Origin: Pterobdella sp. o SKG-2022
Taxonomy: Eukaryota > Annelida > Clitellata > Hirudinida > Piscicolidae
Assembly (NCBI GenBank): GCA_964035795.1
Contig: OZ038324.1
Coordinates: 7,354,816-7,418,815 of the forward strand
DNA: 64,000 nt
Direction: 5' to 3'
Shown piece after piece: positions 54,101-64,000 of this stretch. A program made the translations under genes and the position numbers. Every line of letters starts with the position of its first letter. The stretch's first letter is position 1. The notes under the pieces are model-generated. The model ran no database searches. It saw only the letters and a program-made list of their open reading frames with translations, and was not told the origin of the DNA.

Positions 54101-57100
54101 TTTCAAGTTGTAGATGCAGAGTGGATGTTTTCTGTACTTATTTCACACAATACACGCAGCTACGCTGAACAGTCTTATTTACTAGCGATCTGAACAGAAA
54201 GAACCGTGTTCCATAGTTTATTTGATCATTGCAATCTTGATTGAAGTCTCCGGGGTGTGTGTACTTAAAATTACTGATCAAATTATTGATACTAACTCAT
54301 GTGAATATTAGTTTGGAATAATTAATAAAAAGTAAATGTTTATAATCAGACATAACTCATAAAATTTCAAATAAAAAATTTTAATAGCGCATAGCTCTTA
54401 TCTTACTAGGAACAAAACATCATTAAAACTATCTTCGTGGCTATTCTTCATGCTTGCACTAATTACAGTCATTTATTTGTAGGATTGTACTTCGTTCCTT
54501 TGTTGGCAGACTACAGCTTTGTGTATACATTAATATCCCGTAAGAAGTTCCATCAAACTGCCATGAGCCGTTTATTAAAGATACTTTTCTTTTGATTGTG
54601 TTCTATTTGAAATGCTTCAAACCTCATCAAAACTGCTAAATTAAGTTGATAGTTTTCAATTAAGCATGAGATATAAATCGAAAAAACTTGCCATTGTGTT
54701 TTTTTGGTCTGGCACAAAAGATTTGAAGAAGGCAAAAAGCAGACTTTTCCAGAATAAAAATTTCAAATTTTCAAATCATTTTAGGAGAATAGGTGGCGAT
54801 AAATTACAGAGAAAGAAGCTATCAAGTTAGATCCACCTTTTATTTTCCTTGCCTTTTACATGAAACCTTGTTAAAGTGCTCAAGCCTCTGAAAATCATGA
54901 AAATTCTCAATTAATCGAGAGTGGGATATGTGAATAGATTTATATATATTTCAGTTTAAATCTTTGCTCTGTATTATAGATTGAGTTTTATAGTTATTTT
55001 GTTTGAATTTTTAAAAATTGAATTAATTTTTAAGCTTTGAAGTTATAATATATTTCATTGGGAATTTTTCAACAAAAAGTAGAACTGTTTCACCGATATT
55101 TTGTTGAAATGTTTACTAATAAGGTTATTTTGAGTGCAATTATTTTTTGAAACTTTGATTTCCGATTATTTCAACTTCAGCATAAAACATCACCATACAA
55201 TTATCGATGTGTGTTTTCAAAACTAAACAGTTTTTATAGCGCTTAAAAAAAATCGATGAAAGTCAACTTTATACGCTCAAAAAATTTGCAATACTTTAAT
55301 TAATATTCTCATTATGGTTATTTGACTCAATTTTTTACAAAAATATATAGTAAACAACCAAAAGTTACAAAAAAAAGAGGTATTTATCATTGACACTAAC
55401 ACTCGATGTCATTGGTATTAAAAACCAATGAAAATGATAATTCCTCTCGAAATTGTTTTTGCAAAAGATTTTTCTCTAAAAGAAAACAATATAAATAGTA
55501 ATTGTTTTTCAAGTATGCTCCCTTCTAATCTCACCATGCGATACGAGTTTAAACACAGAGTTTGAGAGAAATTTACGATTTTTATATGAGTAAAGTAAAT
55601 TTCAGAAATTATTCAGTACTAGTTATACTGGGAAGCGATAATAACGAGGGAAATTGAACGTACACATAAGCCACACTGTGGTTTCCTGAGAAGTTTAAAC
55701 CCCACTTTGAAAAGAAAGACATAAATAGGTTTAGTTAAATTAATTGGAAGGCTTTTGAATGAATGGATGTGGTTTGATGCTTGCAACTTTCCAGGTTCAA
55801 TTTTTATTATGACAGCATGAATTTTTCTGCTGTACTGAAAATAATTATATTTCTGTTAAGGAAGAATTCTCTGTAGAAATATAAAGGCGACTTTGCTCTG
55901 AGTAAACAGCCTGAACACAAATAATATCGGCATTGTATGCTCCTAATAAGTAGAATATCTTACTTAAAGGAATATAAAAGAATGAAATAAAAGCTGAAGC
56001 TTTTATTAAATCTATAGGAGAGAGGTAATTGAATAGTAATATAAGAAATAAAAAAAGAATAAAAGAATACTATCGATGATAAGTAGGTAGCTTTTCCACG
56101 AAGGGGTTACGCTTTGTAATTAAACTTCGTGTATCTTAGCTCGCATTGCTTCTTTGTTTTGTGACTTTAAGCTCGAATAAATGACTATTTAAGCGAGTTT
56201 TTTATGTTTTTTTATGAAAAATTAATTTTTTTGGCCATTCTCTAATGAAATTATGTATGGGGGTTTTTAAAAAGTATTTTATGGATTTATGATAGTTTGT
56301 AGTTAATGGTGAGTTTTTAATAAAATGTTAGTTGAAATTTTAATTAGAAATTTATTCATGAGGTAGAAGATAAACTTGAAAAATGTTCTCGGCAGAACTC
56401 ATTTTCGAGTCAAATCATTCAAGAAAGATAAATAATAGAACAGTATTTTGAAAATATATTCAGTAACTTTCTTAATTTCTGTGGAATCAATGCCCGCTTA
56501 TTAATTATGTTGTATTGAGTTGGGTTGCTGAACTAACGGTCATTTATCAGTAGCCATTGATCGCCCGATAGTGACTGTTCTTTTAAATTTTGTGCTTCAT
56601 TATTTCTATTTATGCATTTATTTTTATTTACGTAAAGGAATTAAATCGTATTTTTCTATAAAAAATTTTTTTCATTTCGCCACAATAGCTTCGAATGTTT
56701 GTTTTACCTTTTGTTTTAAATTCAAAAATTTTTGAAATTCTACTGTAAAAGTGTTTTTTTTCTAAAAGTTGACATTTAAAAAAAAAACTCAAAAAACTAT
56801 CTCTTTTTTCAACACAGAATAATAATTTATGAAAATTAATAACTAAATTAAAAATTGGATAATTCTAGAAATATAACTAAATTGAAAAGTAATTTTAGTT
56901 TTGAACTTTATAAAAAAAAATGCTTTTTCAATCAAAATATTTTATAACTTTCCAAAGTAAATTAGACTTCCACCCGACAATGGCAAGCATTCTGTTTATT
57001 TTGAACCGGTAAAAATAAACTTTCCAGATCATAATTCACTTTTAATGCTTATTGAAGCATTACATTCCGCAATGGAACTCAAAAAATCAGAGATTTTGTG

Positions 57101-60100
57101 CTGCGGAACACCATAGACATAATATTAAGTATTTTTTCACCAATAAATTTCTAACCGCATCAATTGTACAGAATCTCAATAAGAAGACTTCAAACATTCT
57201 TTCTCATGAAAGAAATTTATAAATCTAGTTTTTCTCTTCTGCCTTATTTCAAAATTTTCTATGGACTGTCGATATTTTAATGATATTTATTTTTCTTGAG
57301 ATTGGAAATGTTTTTAATCATGAAGAATATGATAAAAACACCCAAATAGACGTGACATCAAAACGACAATAAGTATATAAAAATGAAGCGCTTCACCAAT
57401 TAAAAACACGAAAAATTTTGAAAGTATTGAATTTGATATTATTGAAGTTTTTCTTATTTGAAAAATTCAATTTAAGCTTTCAGGGTCACACAAGTTTATT
57501 GGATATTTGAAACAATATCGGACCAGTCAAATAGAGGTGGTTATGTCGTCATAATACAAATAACTAAAAACATAAAGTATTGTTGCTCAAATAAAAACAA
57601 ATTGAGTGTAGTAGCGAAATGAAAAACTTTTTGATTTGTCTCGTTGAATGCCACGCATTTTTTGGCGCTTCGTCTTATTGGTATTTTCAAAAAGTCAATT
57701 ATTTTTTTGACGTTTTCAAAGCTCTTACAAATTTTATCAATTCATTTGAAAAAAATATGAAAAAGTAGTTATATTTCCAAGTATTGACAGTGAAAAACAA
57801 ATATAATATTTAAACTACCTTTCATGAATACATATATATTGATAATATTTAACTGAATACAATCTATAAATAGAAACACAAATATATATACTCCATAAAT
57901 AACAGAAGAGCATATCGAGAGCTTTTTAATTCGATATTTTGTCAATTTTCTCACACAAGTTCATGCAAGAATTGCAAACAAGACGAAGTTATTAATCGTT
58001 CTTACAGAACACAGTCATCAATAAGACCGCCTTTTTTGTAATTTAACAAAACCTTTTGCTGCTATGCTCTCACAGAGTGCTTATAATTCATAGGATTTTG
58101 AGAAAATATGTACTTTTGGGTGTATAAAAGCAGCGAATGAAACAAAATGAATATTTGAAGAACTAAATTTTATAAAAAACATTCCGCAATAAATAATAAA
58201 GAAGATGAAATACAAGAGAAATAAAGTACAAGAACACACAACCCAAACAGCTATCAATCAACCTTTTCTCCAGAGAACTTTCGATTTTCCAATCAATCCA
58301 TCAAACTACCAACCAAACAAAAAATCTATCAATCAGTACTTGAACTTTTTAGCATATTACTAAATTCATCAATTATTTTGCCATGTAATTAATAGACCTT
58401 ATATTATCCAAGTCAATTACATTCGATTTTGAAACAGCCGGACTTTAGAAAAAACCTTTAAAGCTTTTAGTGTCTCTGGGCCTCAAAAACATTTCTTTCG
58501 CACAAATTATAGTAATTATTGCTGCTTGGTCAATATATGTCTGCGCAAGATGTGAGCATACAGTTTAAGTATTCATAAGTCGCAGAAAAAACAGATTGGC
58601 TATAAGATTTTGATTAAAAATTAAATGTTTGAAAATCGAGGTTGTAATTTTTATATAACACTTTTAATGTCTAGGGGTAAAAACTATCCTGAAATTCAAT
58701 TTCTAAATGCTGGCAATAGTTTAGTTTTGTGTCGTCATATGCTTTCAATTATTTTCAGAAGAGTTTTCATATTTATTACGCCATTATCCTCGCGTGGAAC
58801 TCTAGTTAAAAATGAGGGAGATACTAAACGCGTGTAACTCTAGTTAAAAATGAGGGAGATACTAAACAATTATTTAGTCAAAATAACTTTCAATCTAAAG
58901 ACCAAGCCCAGACAATTAGTAGTAAATTAATTAAACAAAAAAGGTTTAAAATTTTATTACTACCACCACACAACGTACTGCTGGAGATGGGAGATATGAG
59001 AAGCATGTTGACGAGAGAGGCTCCAAACTTGTAGCCAAACAAGCACACCCTCTCTGGGTCACCGCCAAAAGCCGCAATGTTCTCCTTCACCCAGTGCAGG
59101 CCTGCTGTCATGTCCAGCAAGGCGTAGTTGCCTGGGGCGTTACTGTCACCACTGCTCAGATAGCCTGCGTGGTTTTTAAAACTTGTGTGTGTGTTTGTGT
59201 ATGTATGCGTTAATTGTGTAGATGACGTGTATATATGGTCTGTGTACATGACAGTACTGTGTGTAGCACTATTGTTTGTGATAATATTGTATGCTTTACA
59301 CGTGGAGTAGCGTCATGTGAAATCTAATGCATCAAAAAAGCACTATTTGAAACGACCTGACGGTCGAATTATAAGATTTAAATTTCAGTAAATTTTCTTA
59401 AAGAAAAGAATTTTAAGTTATTTTCAAAATGTCCAAAACTTGTATAAGAATTTAAAAAAAATTTTTTTCTAAAACGGAAAAAGTCCAAAAGCATAACAGC
59501 AAGTAATTTCACTGCTCGTAAATTTAACTAATCCGCCGTAATAGAATAAAATAGACTGTATTTTTTTCATTTCTATTGCAAAAAGTTTCTCTATTCAGCG
59601 TCAATTGATTTTTTCAACTTTTTTTGCAGCAACTAATAAAACACTTAATTGATTTAAAAATATTTCAAGATGCTAAAACAGCTTTTAAACAGACACTCGA
59701 GTTTGAGACGGCAATTGCAGGCTTCACAATCTATCATGCAACATTTATCCTAACTCCATCCGTCACCACGTTCACACCATCTTTCATAGACCCATTCATC
59801 CATCCATCCTTCATTGACCCATTCATCCATCCATCTTTTATTGACCCATTCATCTATCGCTCATTGTTTCATTCAGCCATCTATCGCTCATCCACCCACC
59901 CATCCATCAATGGCACACCCATCCATCATCCATCCATCAATTAATCCCATGACAACTTGTAGCAACATGGCCACCTTAAGCATGGCACCTTCTTGAATAT
60001 GTTTAATCAGTCTTTGAGAAATACTTTATTTTATAATTTCTCTATTGAACTTTATATTAATATATAGATTGGAAACAACAGTACTATAGCAAGTGCATTG

Positions 60101-60344
60101 TCCTTTAAGTCAACAAGAAGCACTGGCACTAAATTTCAAAACTCAATCTAAATTTATGAAAACAAAAAATTTTCTTAAGCCGCAATTTACTCACCAAGAA
60201 TTCCGAGTCTGTAATTAAGTGTTACTACGATGACATTCCCATACGACGCCATGACAGTGACGTCATAAGCGTTAGCATTTCCGGTGTCGTAAGACTCTCC
60301 GTGGATGAAGACAACAACGGGGAAGGTGGCATTGGTTTTGGTGG
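37462..60344 (-). CDS. Neuroligin, all but the N-terminal exons
   Basis: Postsynaptic adhesion protein of the cholinesterase-like family, binding neurexins. Eight minus-strand exons in phase: 60344-60195, 59164-58979, 52967-52261, 50834-50712, 50487-50170, 49739-49411, 45666-45481 and 39184-37462 (3722 nt, 1239 residues, partial). Landmarks: [179 protein letters not shown]. The catalytic serine motif GESAG of esterases is GYKFG, so it is catalytically dead, as expected for neuroligins. A transmembrane helix and a long cytoplasmic tail ending STVV (class I PDZ ligand) follow. Missing: signal peptide and first part of the esterase-like domain, right of the window. Gliotactin or neurotactin are alternatives, but the helix position and tail favour neuroligin. 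Confidence 0.88.
40255..40281 (-). CDS. Possible 27-nt alternative microexon of the neuroligin
   Basis: The stretch is bounded on the minus strand by TTTTTTACAG and GTGAGT, both near-consensus, and lies between the last two neuroligin exons. In the frame delivered by the upstream exon it gives an immediate TAA, so inclusion would end the protein before the transmembrane exon. It may be a cryptic pair of splice sites. Confidence 0.25.
41939..41970 (-). mobile_element. Retroelement 3' end-like sequence (minus strand)
   Basis: The minus strand reads CCTAAAAAGCGCTATATAAATGG, the same AAAAGCGCT(A/T)TATAAAT core as the SINE tail at 43411-43427 and the retroelement end at 26788. The body and limits of this copy are not resolved. 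Confidence 0.45.
43258..43440 (+). mobile_element. tRNA-Ile-derived SINE
   Basis: 43258-43331 folds as a tRNA: acceptor stem GGCCC/GGGCC, D arm with A box TAGCTCAATGGTTGAGC, anticodon stem TTAGA/TCTAA with loop CTAATTA (anticodon AAT, Ile), T arm with B box GGGTTCAATCCC. There is no usual tRNA 3' context; instead an unrelated region of about 110 nt follows. It contains AAGCGCTTT twice and ends GCATTACATACATTACATT, a short tandem tail. This is the build of a Pol III SINE with a LINE-like 3' end. A functional tRNA gene is unlikely but not excluded. Confidence 0.75.
45481..45666 (-). CDS. Neuroligin exon with poly-Ser insertion
   Basis: Acceptor ACCCTTCAG; donor GG|GTGATT gives the phase-2 break that exon 39184 needs. 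It encodes [15 protein letters not shown], a Ser-rich tract of about 25 residues from TCT/TCC codons, then [16 protein letters not shown], matching the W-P-x-(F/Y)...Y-L segment before the last exon in neuroligins. Confidence 0.8.
45667..49199 (-). other. Neuroligin intron sequence, nothing recognised
   Basis: AT-rich. Short hydrophobic ORFs (46050-46940, 47718-47906) are composition artefacts. Confidence 0.5.
49200..49420. repeat. C/A-rich CCACC/ACCAAAC minisatellite-like tract
   Basis: Irregular CCACCCACCAAACATCCC-type units directly downstream (minus strand) of a neuroligin exon donor at 49410. The C-rich plus strand means a G-rich transcript strand. Confidence 0.7.
49411..50487 (-). CDS. 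Neuroligin exons with linker-like insertions
   Basis: Exon 50487-50170 encodes [28 protein letters not shown], a Gln/Lys/Tyr-rich insertion of about 55 residues, then [14 protein letters not shown]. Exon 49739-49411 encodes [20 protein letters not shown], a Ser/Pro/Phe-rich insertion, then [14 protein letters not shown] and WTSFIWSG. Both match the neuroligin order (F...Y-T-D, L-F-x-D-x-x-W/V-V-A, Y-V-F-G-x-P, Y-W-x-N-F). Confidence 0.83.
50835..52260 (-). other. Neuroligin intron, nothing recognised
   Basis: AT-rich with no exon-like or repeat structure beyond the splice sites. Confidence 0.5.
52261..52967 (-). CDS. Neuroligin exon with a large basic insertion in the esterase-like domain
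   Basis: The exon starts [20 protein letters not shown] and ends [20 protein letters not shown]. Between [12 protein letters not shown] and [10 protein letters not shown] lie about 130 residues that are very rich in Lys, Arg, Glu and Ser with no counterpart in known neuroligins. The reading frame is fully open through the insertion. Acceptor CCGCCAG (phase 1) and donor AGA|GTAAGT (phase 0) match their neighbours. Confidence 0.85.
52968..58978 (-). other. Neuroligin intron (6 kb)
   Basis: AT-rich. The only distinct features are a 38-bp tandem duplication at 58792-58867 and a weak TTTATAGCGCTT match to the retroelement tail at about 55232. No coding exon recognised. Confidence 0.5.
58792..58867. 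repeat. 38-bp tandem duplication
   Basis: 58792-58829 and 58830-58867 are identical except one base (GCGTGG versus GCGTGT). Located 112 bp from a neuroligin splice donor. Confidence 0.95.
59755..59945. repeat. ATCC/ATTC tetranucleotide minisatellite
   Basis: Higher-order unit of about 30 bp (CATTCATCCATCCATC plus TTTATTGACC) repeated about four times, then degrading into simple CATC units. It lies in a neuroligin intron. Confidence 0.85.
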
Positions 60345-63300
60345 CTATGCAGTTGGTTATTATTTATTTTAAAATTTTTATTGTTTTTTTACATATACAT
60401 TATAACTTGGTATTAATGATTGTTGATAATTATAGAGTGTTTACGTGTTGTTTTGTTCATTATTTTAGTTGGAGTTATTATAGCCATTTATTACAAACAA
60501 ATATGTTTTTCGAATGAAAACTTGTGATTTTTTCATAATGATAAATGCAGCTAATACATTTTATCTGCATCAATTCAAAGCATTGTTGTGAAAAAGTTTC
60601 CCTTATTTTTGGTGCGTTATAATTCTTCATTACAATTCCTTATACAAGAATAAATCAAAAGTGAATTTTTATTTAATTTAACATTCCCAATTCGCATTTT
60701 TGATAGTTTTGAAACAACGGCATTTTTTTTGAAAAAATATTTTAAATGTTTCCAAATCTCCATTCTTTTTGATATTTAACACTCCATAATGTAAGAATTT
60801 TCACATTTAAATGCTCTATCTCTTGAGCATTTTTATTTGCTGAAACAGACACAAGTTCCTGCAATAAAAAAGAAAAGCATACAAAAGCAGCCTAATAGAT
60901 TCATTCGGGGTTCAACGCTTCTTAATTGTATCTGCAAGAACTTTATTAAGTCTTTCTGAACGGGTTTTATATTAATATTATTTCTAGAAGAAAAGTAATT
61001 TTGCAAAAAATCAACTCAGAATTTTTTTAAAAATCAATCCGCGGATGCTGTGTAGCTTATATTGTAACGTGCTTCTGTCAATACTTTTTAGGAGTGCTTA
61101 AAAGTTGAAATTGTAGAGTGAAGCTATTTCGTTTAATAAGTTGTGGGTTTTGCGTTTTTTTCAACATTTATTTCTTTTGAATTTGTACAACAAAAAATAT
61201 AAAAAAATTTATGTTAGTATTATTAAACTTCATCTTTTGATAAAAATGACAGTATTTGAGCTTTAGCAAGAAGTTTTAAAATGAATAAATAAAGAAATAA
61301 TATTCACAGATGAGAAAACACATTAACTTCAATATTTTAACTCTTTTATTCATTATTCTTTCTGTAGTTTGAAAAATCTCATCATTAGATAACTTATAAA
61401 AACTAAATCAAGTTAATCAGAATTTAAAAATATTGTATACTTTGAAATGTTATTTAATCACAGGTCACCTTGCAAATTTCTATGTTTTTATTATGTTTTT
61501 TGTTTCTTTTTAAACTTTTTTTGAGTGTTTAAAAGCTATCATGAGTTGACTTTGAACCTAGTAAAAGCAGAAAATATTCTTATATACCAAAGTTACAAAT
61601 TTTAAACTTTCGTTTATAGTAGATATTCATACCAATAATTACAAAAAAGAGTATTCTGCTTGTATATACATACTCATGAGAATTTATTGCTTCTTAGAAA
61701 TATGTTTCAAAACACCCGAGCTTGTAATGAGGAAACATCAAACCGCTCCACTAAAACCATTCTTTTCTGCCGCTTATAAGGAGCAAAAATAGTTTACAGA
61801 TATGTTACATTTTAAAAAAATTATCAAAAAAATACAATTTTTTAGTTTACCAGTTTCTTTTAGAGCGCTTATATTTTTAACAATAAAACTTCGAGCAAAT
61901 AATTATTTGAAATTATTCAGAAGATAATAAAAAATGTCTTCAAGGTATATTGAAGTGTCTCTTTCAAATAAAATATGCGCTACACAAAAAATTATTTTTA
62001 ATTTTGTTTCTCATCTTATTATTTTTCTTATTATAATTTTTTTTTATTATTTCCCAAATAAAGAAATTATTCTCGATAAATGAATAAAAATCCTTCGATT
62101 TATAAACGCGCAGTGAACTTTATTTATGGAAAATGAAATTTTTATTGGAGTTGATATTATTTGTTGAAATTGAACATTTGAATGCTTTTTATAAATATGA
62201 ACAGTTCATGTTTGATGAGGTTTTTGATGGCGATCCTCTCAATAACCCAGTCACTGTTTTACATCAAAAGTTTGGGTTAGCATCAGTTTGGTTTCTTTTG
62301 TTGGATGTTACGGTCAGGAGTGCATTTTTGACGCTATTAGCATACTGGTTAGTGTATCAATTTAAATAGCAATCTGAAAGTTTTATTTTTTGAGTATTTG
62401 AAACAACTACTGATTTTTTTAAATCAAAGTTTTTTTTGTTTGCAAAAATAATGATTCAAATGGATTTTTCTTCGAAAAAGGCTATTTTTCAAGGAAGTTT
62501 TTATCGTTCTAATTTCATAACTCCCACACTACAATTTTATTATGGAAATAGACCTGCCGCTTTGAAATCTCTAGTGTTTTTGTTTTAATTTATTTTTCAA
62601 CGTAAAATTTCAAAAAAATCCATATTACTGACATTGCTATTAATCAAAGCAAAGGCTGTCTAATCAAAAAAAACATTCTCTCCACTTTTGATATTCTTCC
62701 TAATCATCATCACTTTTACTCAATGCTAATTTTCCTTAAAAGAGGATGTAAGACTCGCTAGAAGGTACTCTTCAACTTCCACATCGTATGATTTCTCATC
62801 ATTTCATTGAAGAACATAATAATTTAATACCATTATCGAGTTTATTTGTAACATGAATCTGCAAATTTAGAATACCAATGTTTTTAATCTTTTTTTTAAA
62901 CTTGAATTACTGATTATTTTTTTGCGAAATTATATTTCTCAAATCATTTTGAAGCATTCGATGAAAAGCATTCACGAAAAATTTTTTTAATATTTTTCGC
63001 GATAATTTTAATCTTTTGAAAGTAGTGATGCCAAAACACAAAAGTTTGACACAGTTTGGAGAAAATTGCATCAGAGAAGTAATAGGCTTTTCATCTGTAG
63101 AATAGAAAAGTTCATAATCGACCAAAAAATCATTCAGCGGAAAAATAAATACTCAAAATGAAGGCGTGATTAATTTTGGAAACTTTTTATCAAAGCTATT
63201 GAAATTTTGTTCCAATAAAGCTTTGTGAAAAAGTGTCTTATTTAATAGCTTCATCTTTTTGCCAAAAAAATTTTTTTTTCATATTATACTTCTATTGGAG

Positions 63301-63800
63301 TTTTTATGGGAGTTTTGAAACGATTTGACGGCAGTTGTGATTCAATTTAAATGTTATTTGGGCATATATAATTATTTAATGTTTTTATTCACATATGAAT
63401 CATGAATTTATTATGCAAAATATTCCGAATTTCTATTTAAAAAGCATTAAACGACTCTTTGAACACTTTGTTTCCAGGCAAAAACCACTGAAAGAGAAAA
63501 TATTTTTATTTGGGTGTCTAAAAATTTAAAATTTACGGCTAACATGGGTATGGCGTTGCATTGAGTGAAAACATTTAAAGCATTATTTTTAATTCTAAAT
63601 CACTCTAAAACATTTTCTATTCTATAAAAGCCATCGAAGCTTAAGAAAACATTCAGAGTATTATCGTTTTCGCTTAATTGTCTGTCGTTGTTCTGATTGT
63701 CACTTGGCGGTACAAGGTATCATGCTGAACTGAAAATATGCATCTGCTGGTTTCACATGAGAAGTTTCCAGACATTATTGCTTGAAAAAAAATTAATATA
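60345..63800. other. Probable neuroligin intron or 5' region, no exon recognised
   Basis: AT-rich. The missing N-terminal neuroligin exons were looked for on the minus strand (glycine-rich GxVRG and DCLYLN motifs) and not found, so they should lie beyond the window. Confidence 0.5.
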
Positions 63801-63817
63801 TTTCTCTAGAGAAGTTT

Positions 63818-64000
63818 ATTTATTAGCCCTATTTTTAACTTGAGCACCATTTCAAAAATTATCGAAAGACTCGTTCATTCCAGAATAACTTCTCACGTTT
63901 CATCATCTCCTAATTTTAATTCTTTCCAATCAGCATATCGCAAGCACTACTCAACAGAAACCACACTCTTACGCATCACTGACAGTCTTCGCAACATCTG
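63818..64000 (+). mobile_element. CR1/L2-like LINE reverse transcriptase fragment
   Basis: The + frame encodes ISPIFNLSTISKIIERLVHS, RITSHV, then FQSAYRKHYSTETTLLRITD, the hallmark reverse transcriptase segment (R-P-I-S-N-L...K-x-x-E...; Q-S-A-Y-R...S-T-E-T-A-L-L) of CR1, L2 and related non-LTR retrotransposons. The frame is open to the window edge and the N-terminal part is absent, suggesting 5' truncation. Orientation is opposite to the neuroligin gene. Confidence 0.78.

Noticed and set aside
59624..59996. Ile/His/Pro-Ser repeat ORFs
   Set aside because: Translations of the ATCC minisatellite inside a neuroligin intron.

Overview
The window is nuclear DNA from an animal: very AT-rich, made mostly of introns and intergenic DNA, with small exons bounded by GT-AG junctions. 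Gene content (an antistasin-like protein, a FACIT-type collagen, a RYK/Derailed receptor and a neuroligin) together with a tRNA-derived SINE and CR1/L2-like LINE pieces fits a lophotrochozoan. The antistasin-like gene hints at an annelid such as a leech, but the species is not proven.

Layout. (1) 302-984, + strand: last three exons of a cysteine-rich antistasin-like protein. (2) about 2440-18014, + strand: a type IX-like FACIT collagen. It has a possible signal-peptide exon, a thrombospondin N-terminal-like (TSPN) domain, a Lys-rich and Tyr/Pro/His-rich linker, a short triple helix, an NC2-like trimerisation segment, a second triple helix and an NC1 tail. (3) 20887-34722, + strand: a full-length RYK/Derailed Wnt co-receptor pseudokinase in 12 coding exons (WIF domain, transmembrane helix, kinase-like domain). 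(4) 60344-37462, - strand: the 3' eight exons of a neuroligin, from the esterase-like domain through the transmembrane helix to a PDZ-binding C-terminus. Its N-terminal exons lie beyond the right edge. RYK and the neuroligin are convergent. (5) Mobile DNA: a minus-strand LINE ORF 3' fragment (22786-23171), a tRNA-Ile-derived SINE (43258-43440), two reverse-oriented retroelement 3' ends (26788-26860, 41939-41970) and a plus-strand CR1/L2-like reverse transcriptase running off the right edge.

All exon chains were built by hand from splice signals, reading phase and family resemblance. The phases close exactly across the collagen (from 8779), RYK and neuroligin chains, which is the main support for them. 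The weakest points are the first collagen exon and the RYK juxtamembrane exon.

The most notable structure is a pair of perfect, mutually complementary trinucleotide arrays, (TAA)86 and (ATT)81, placed in the two introns flanking RYK coding exon 2. In the pre-mRNA they could pair into a stem of about 240 bp that encloses a single 359-nt exon, the geometry known to favour exon circularisation or skipping. Other points: RYK, neuroligin and the collagen carry low-complexity insertions inside conserved domains; both P-loop glycines of the RYK pseudokinase are replaced; and a possible alternative neuroligin microexon would end the protein just before the membrane.
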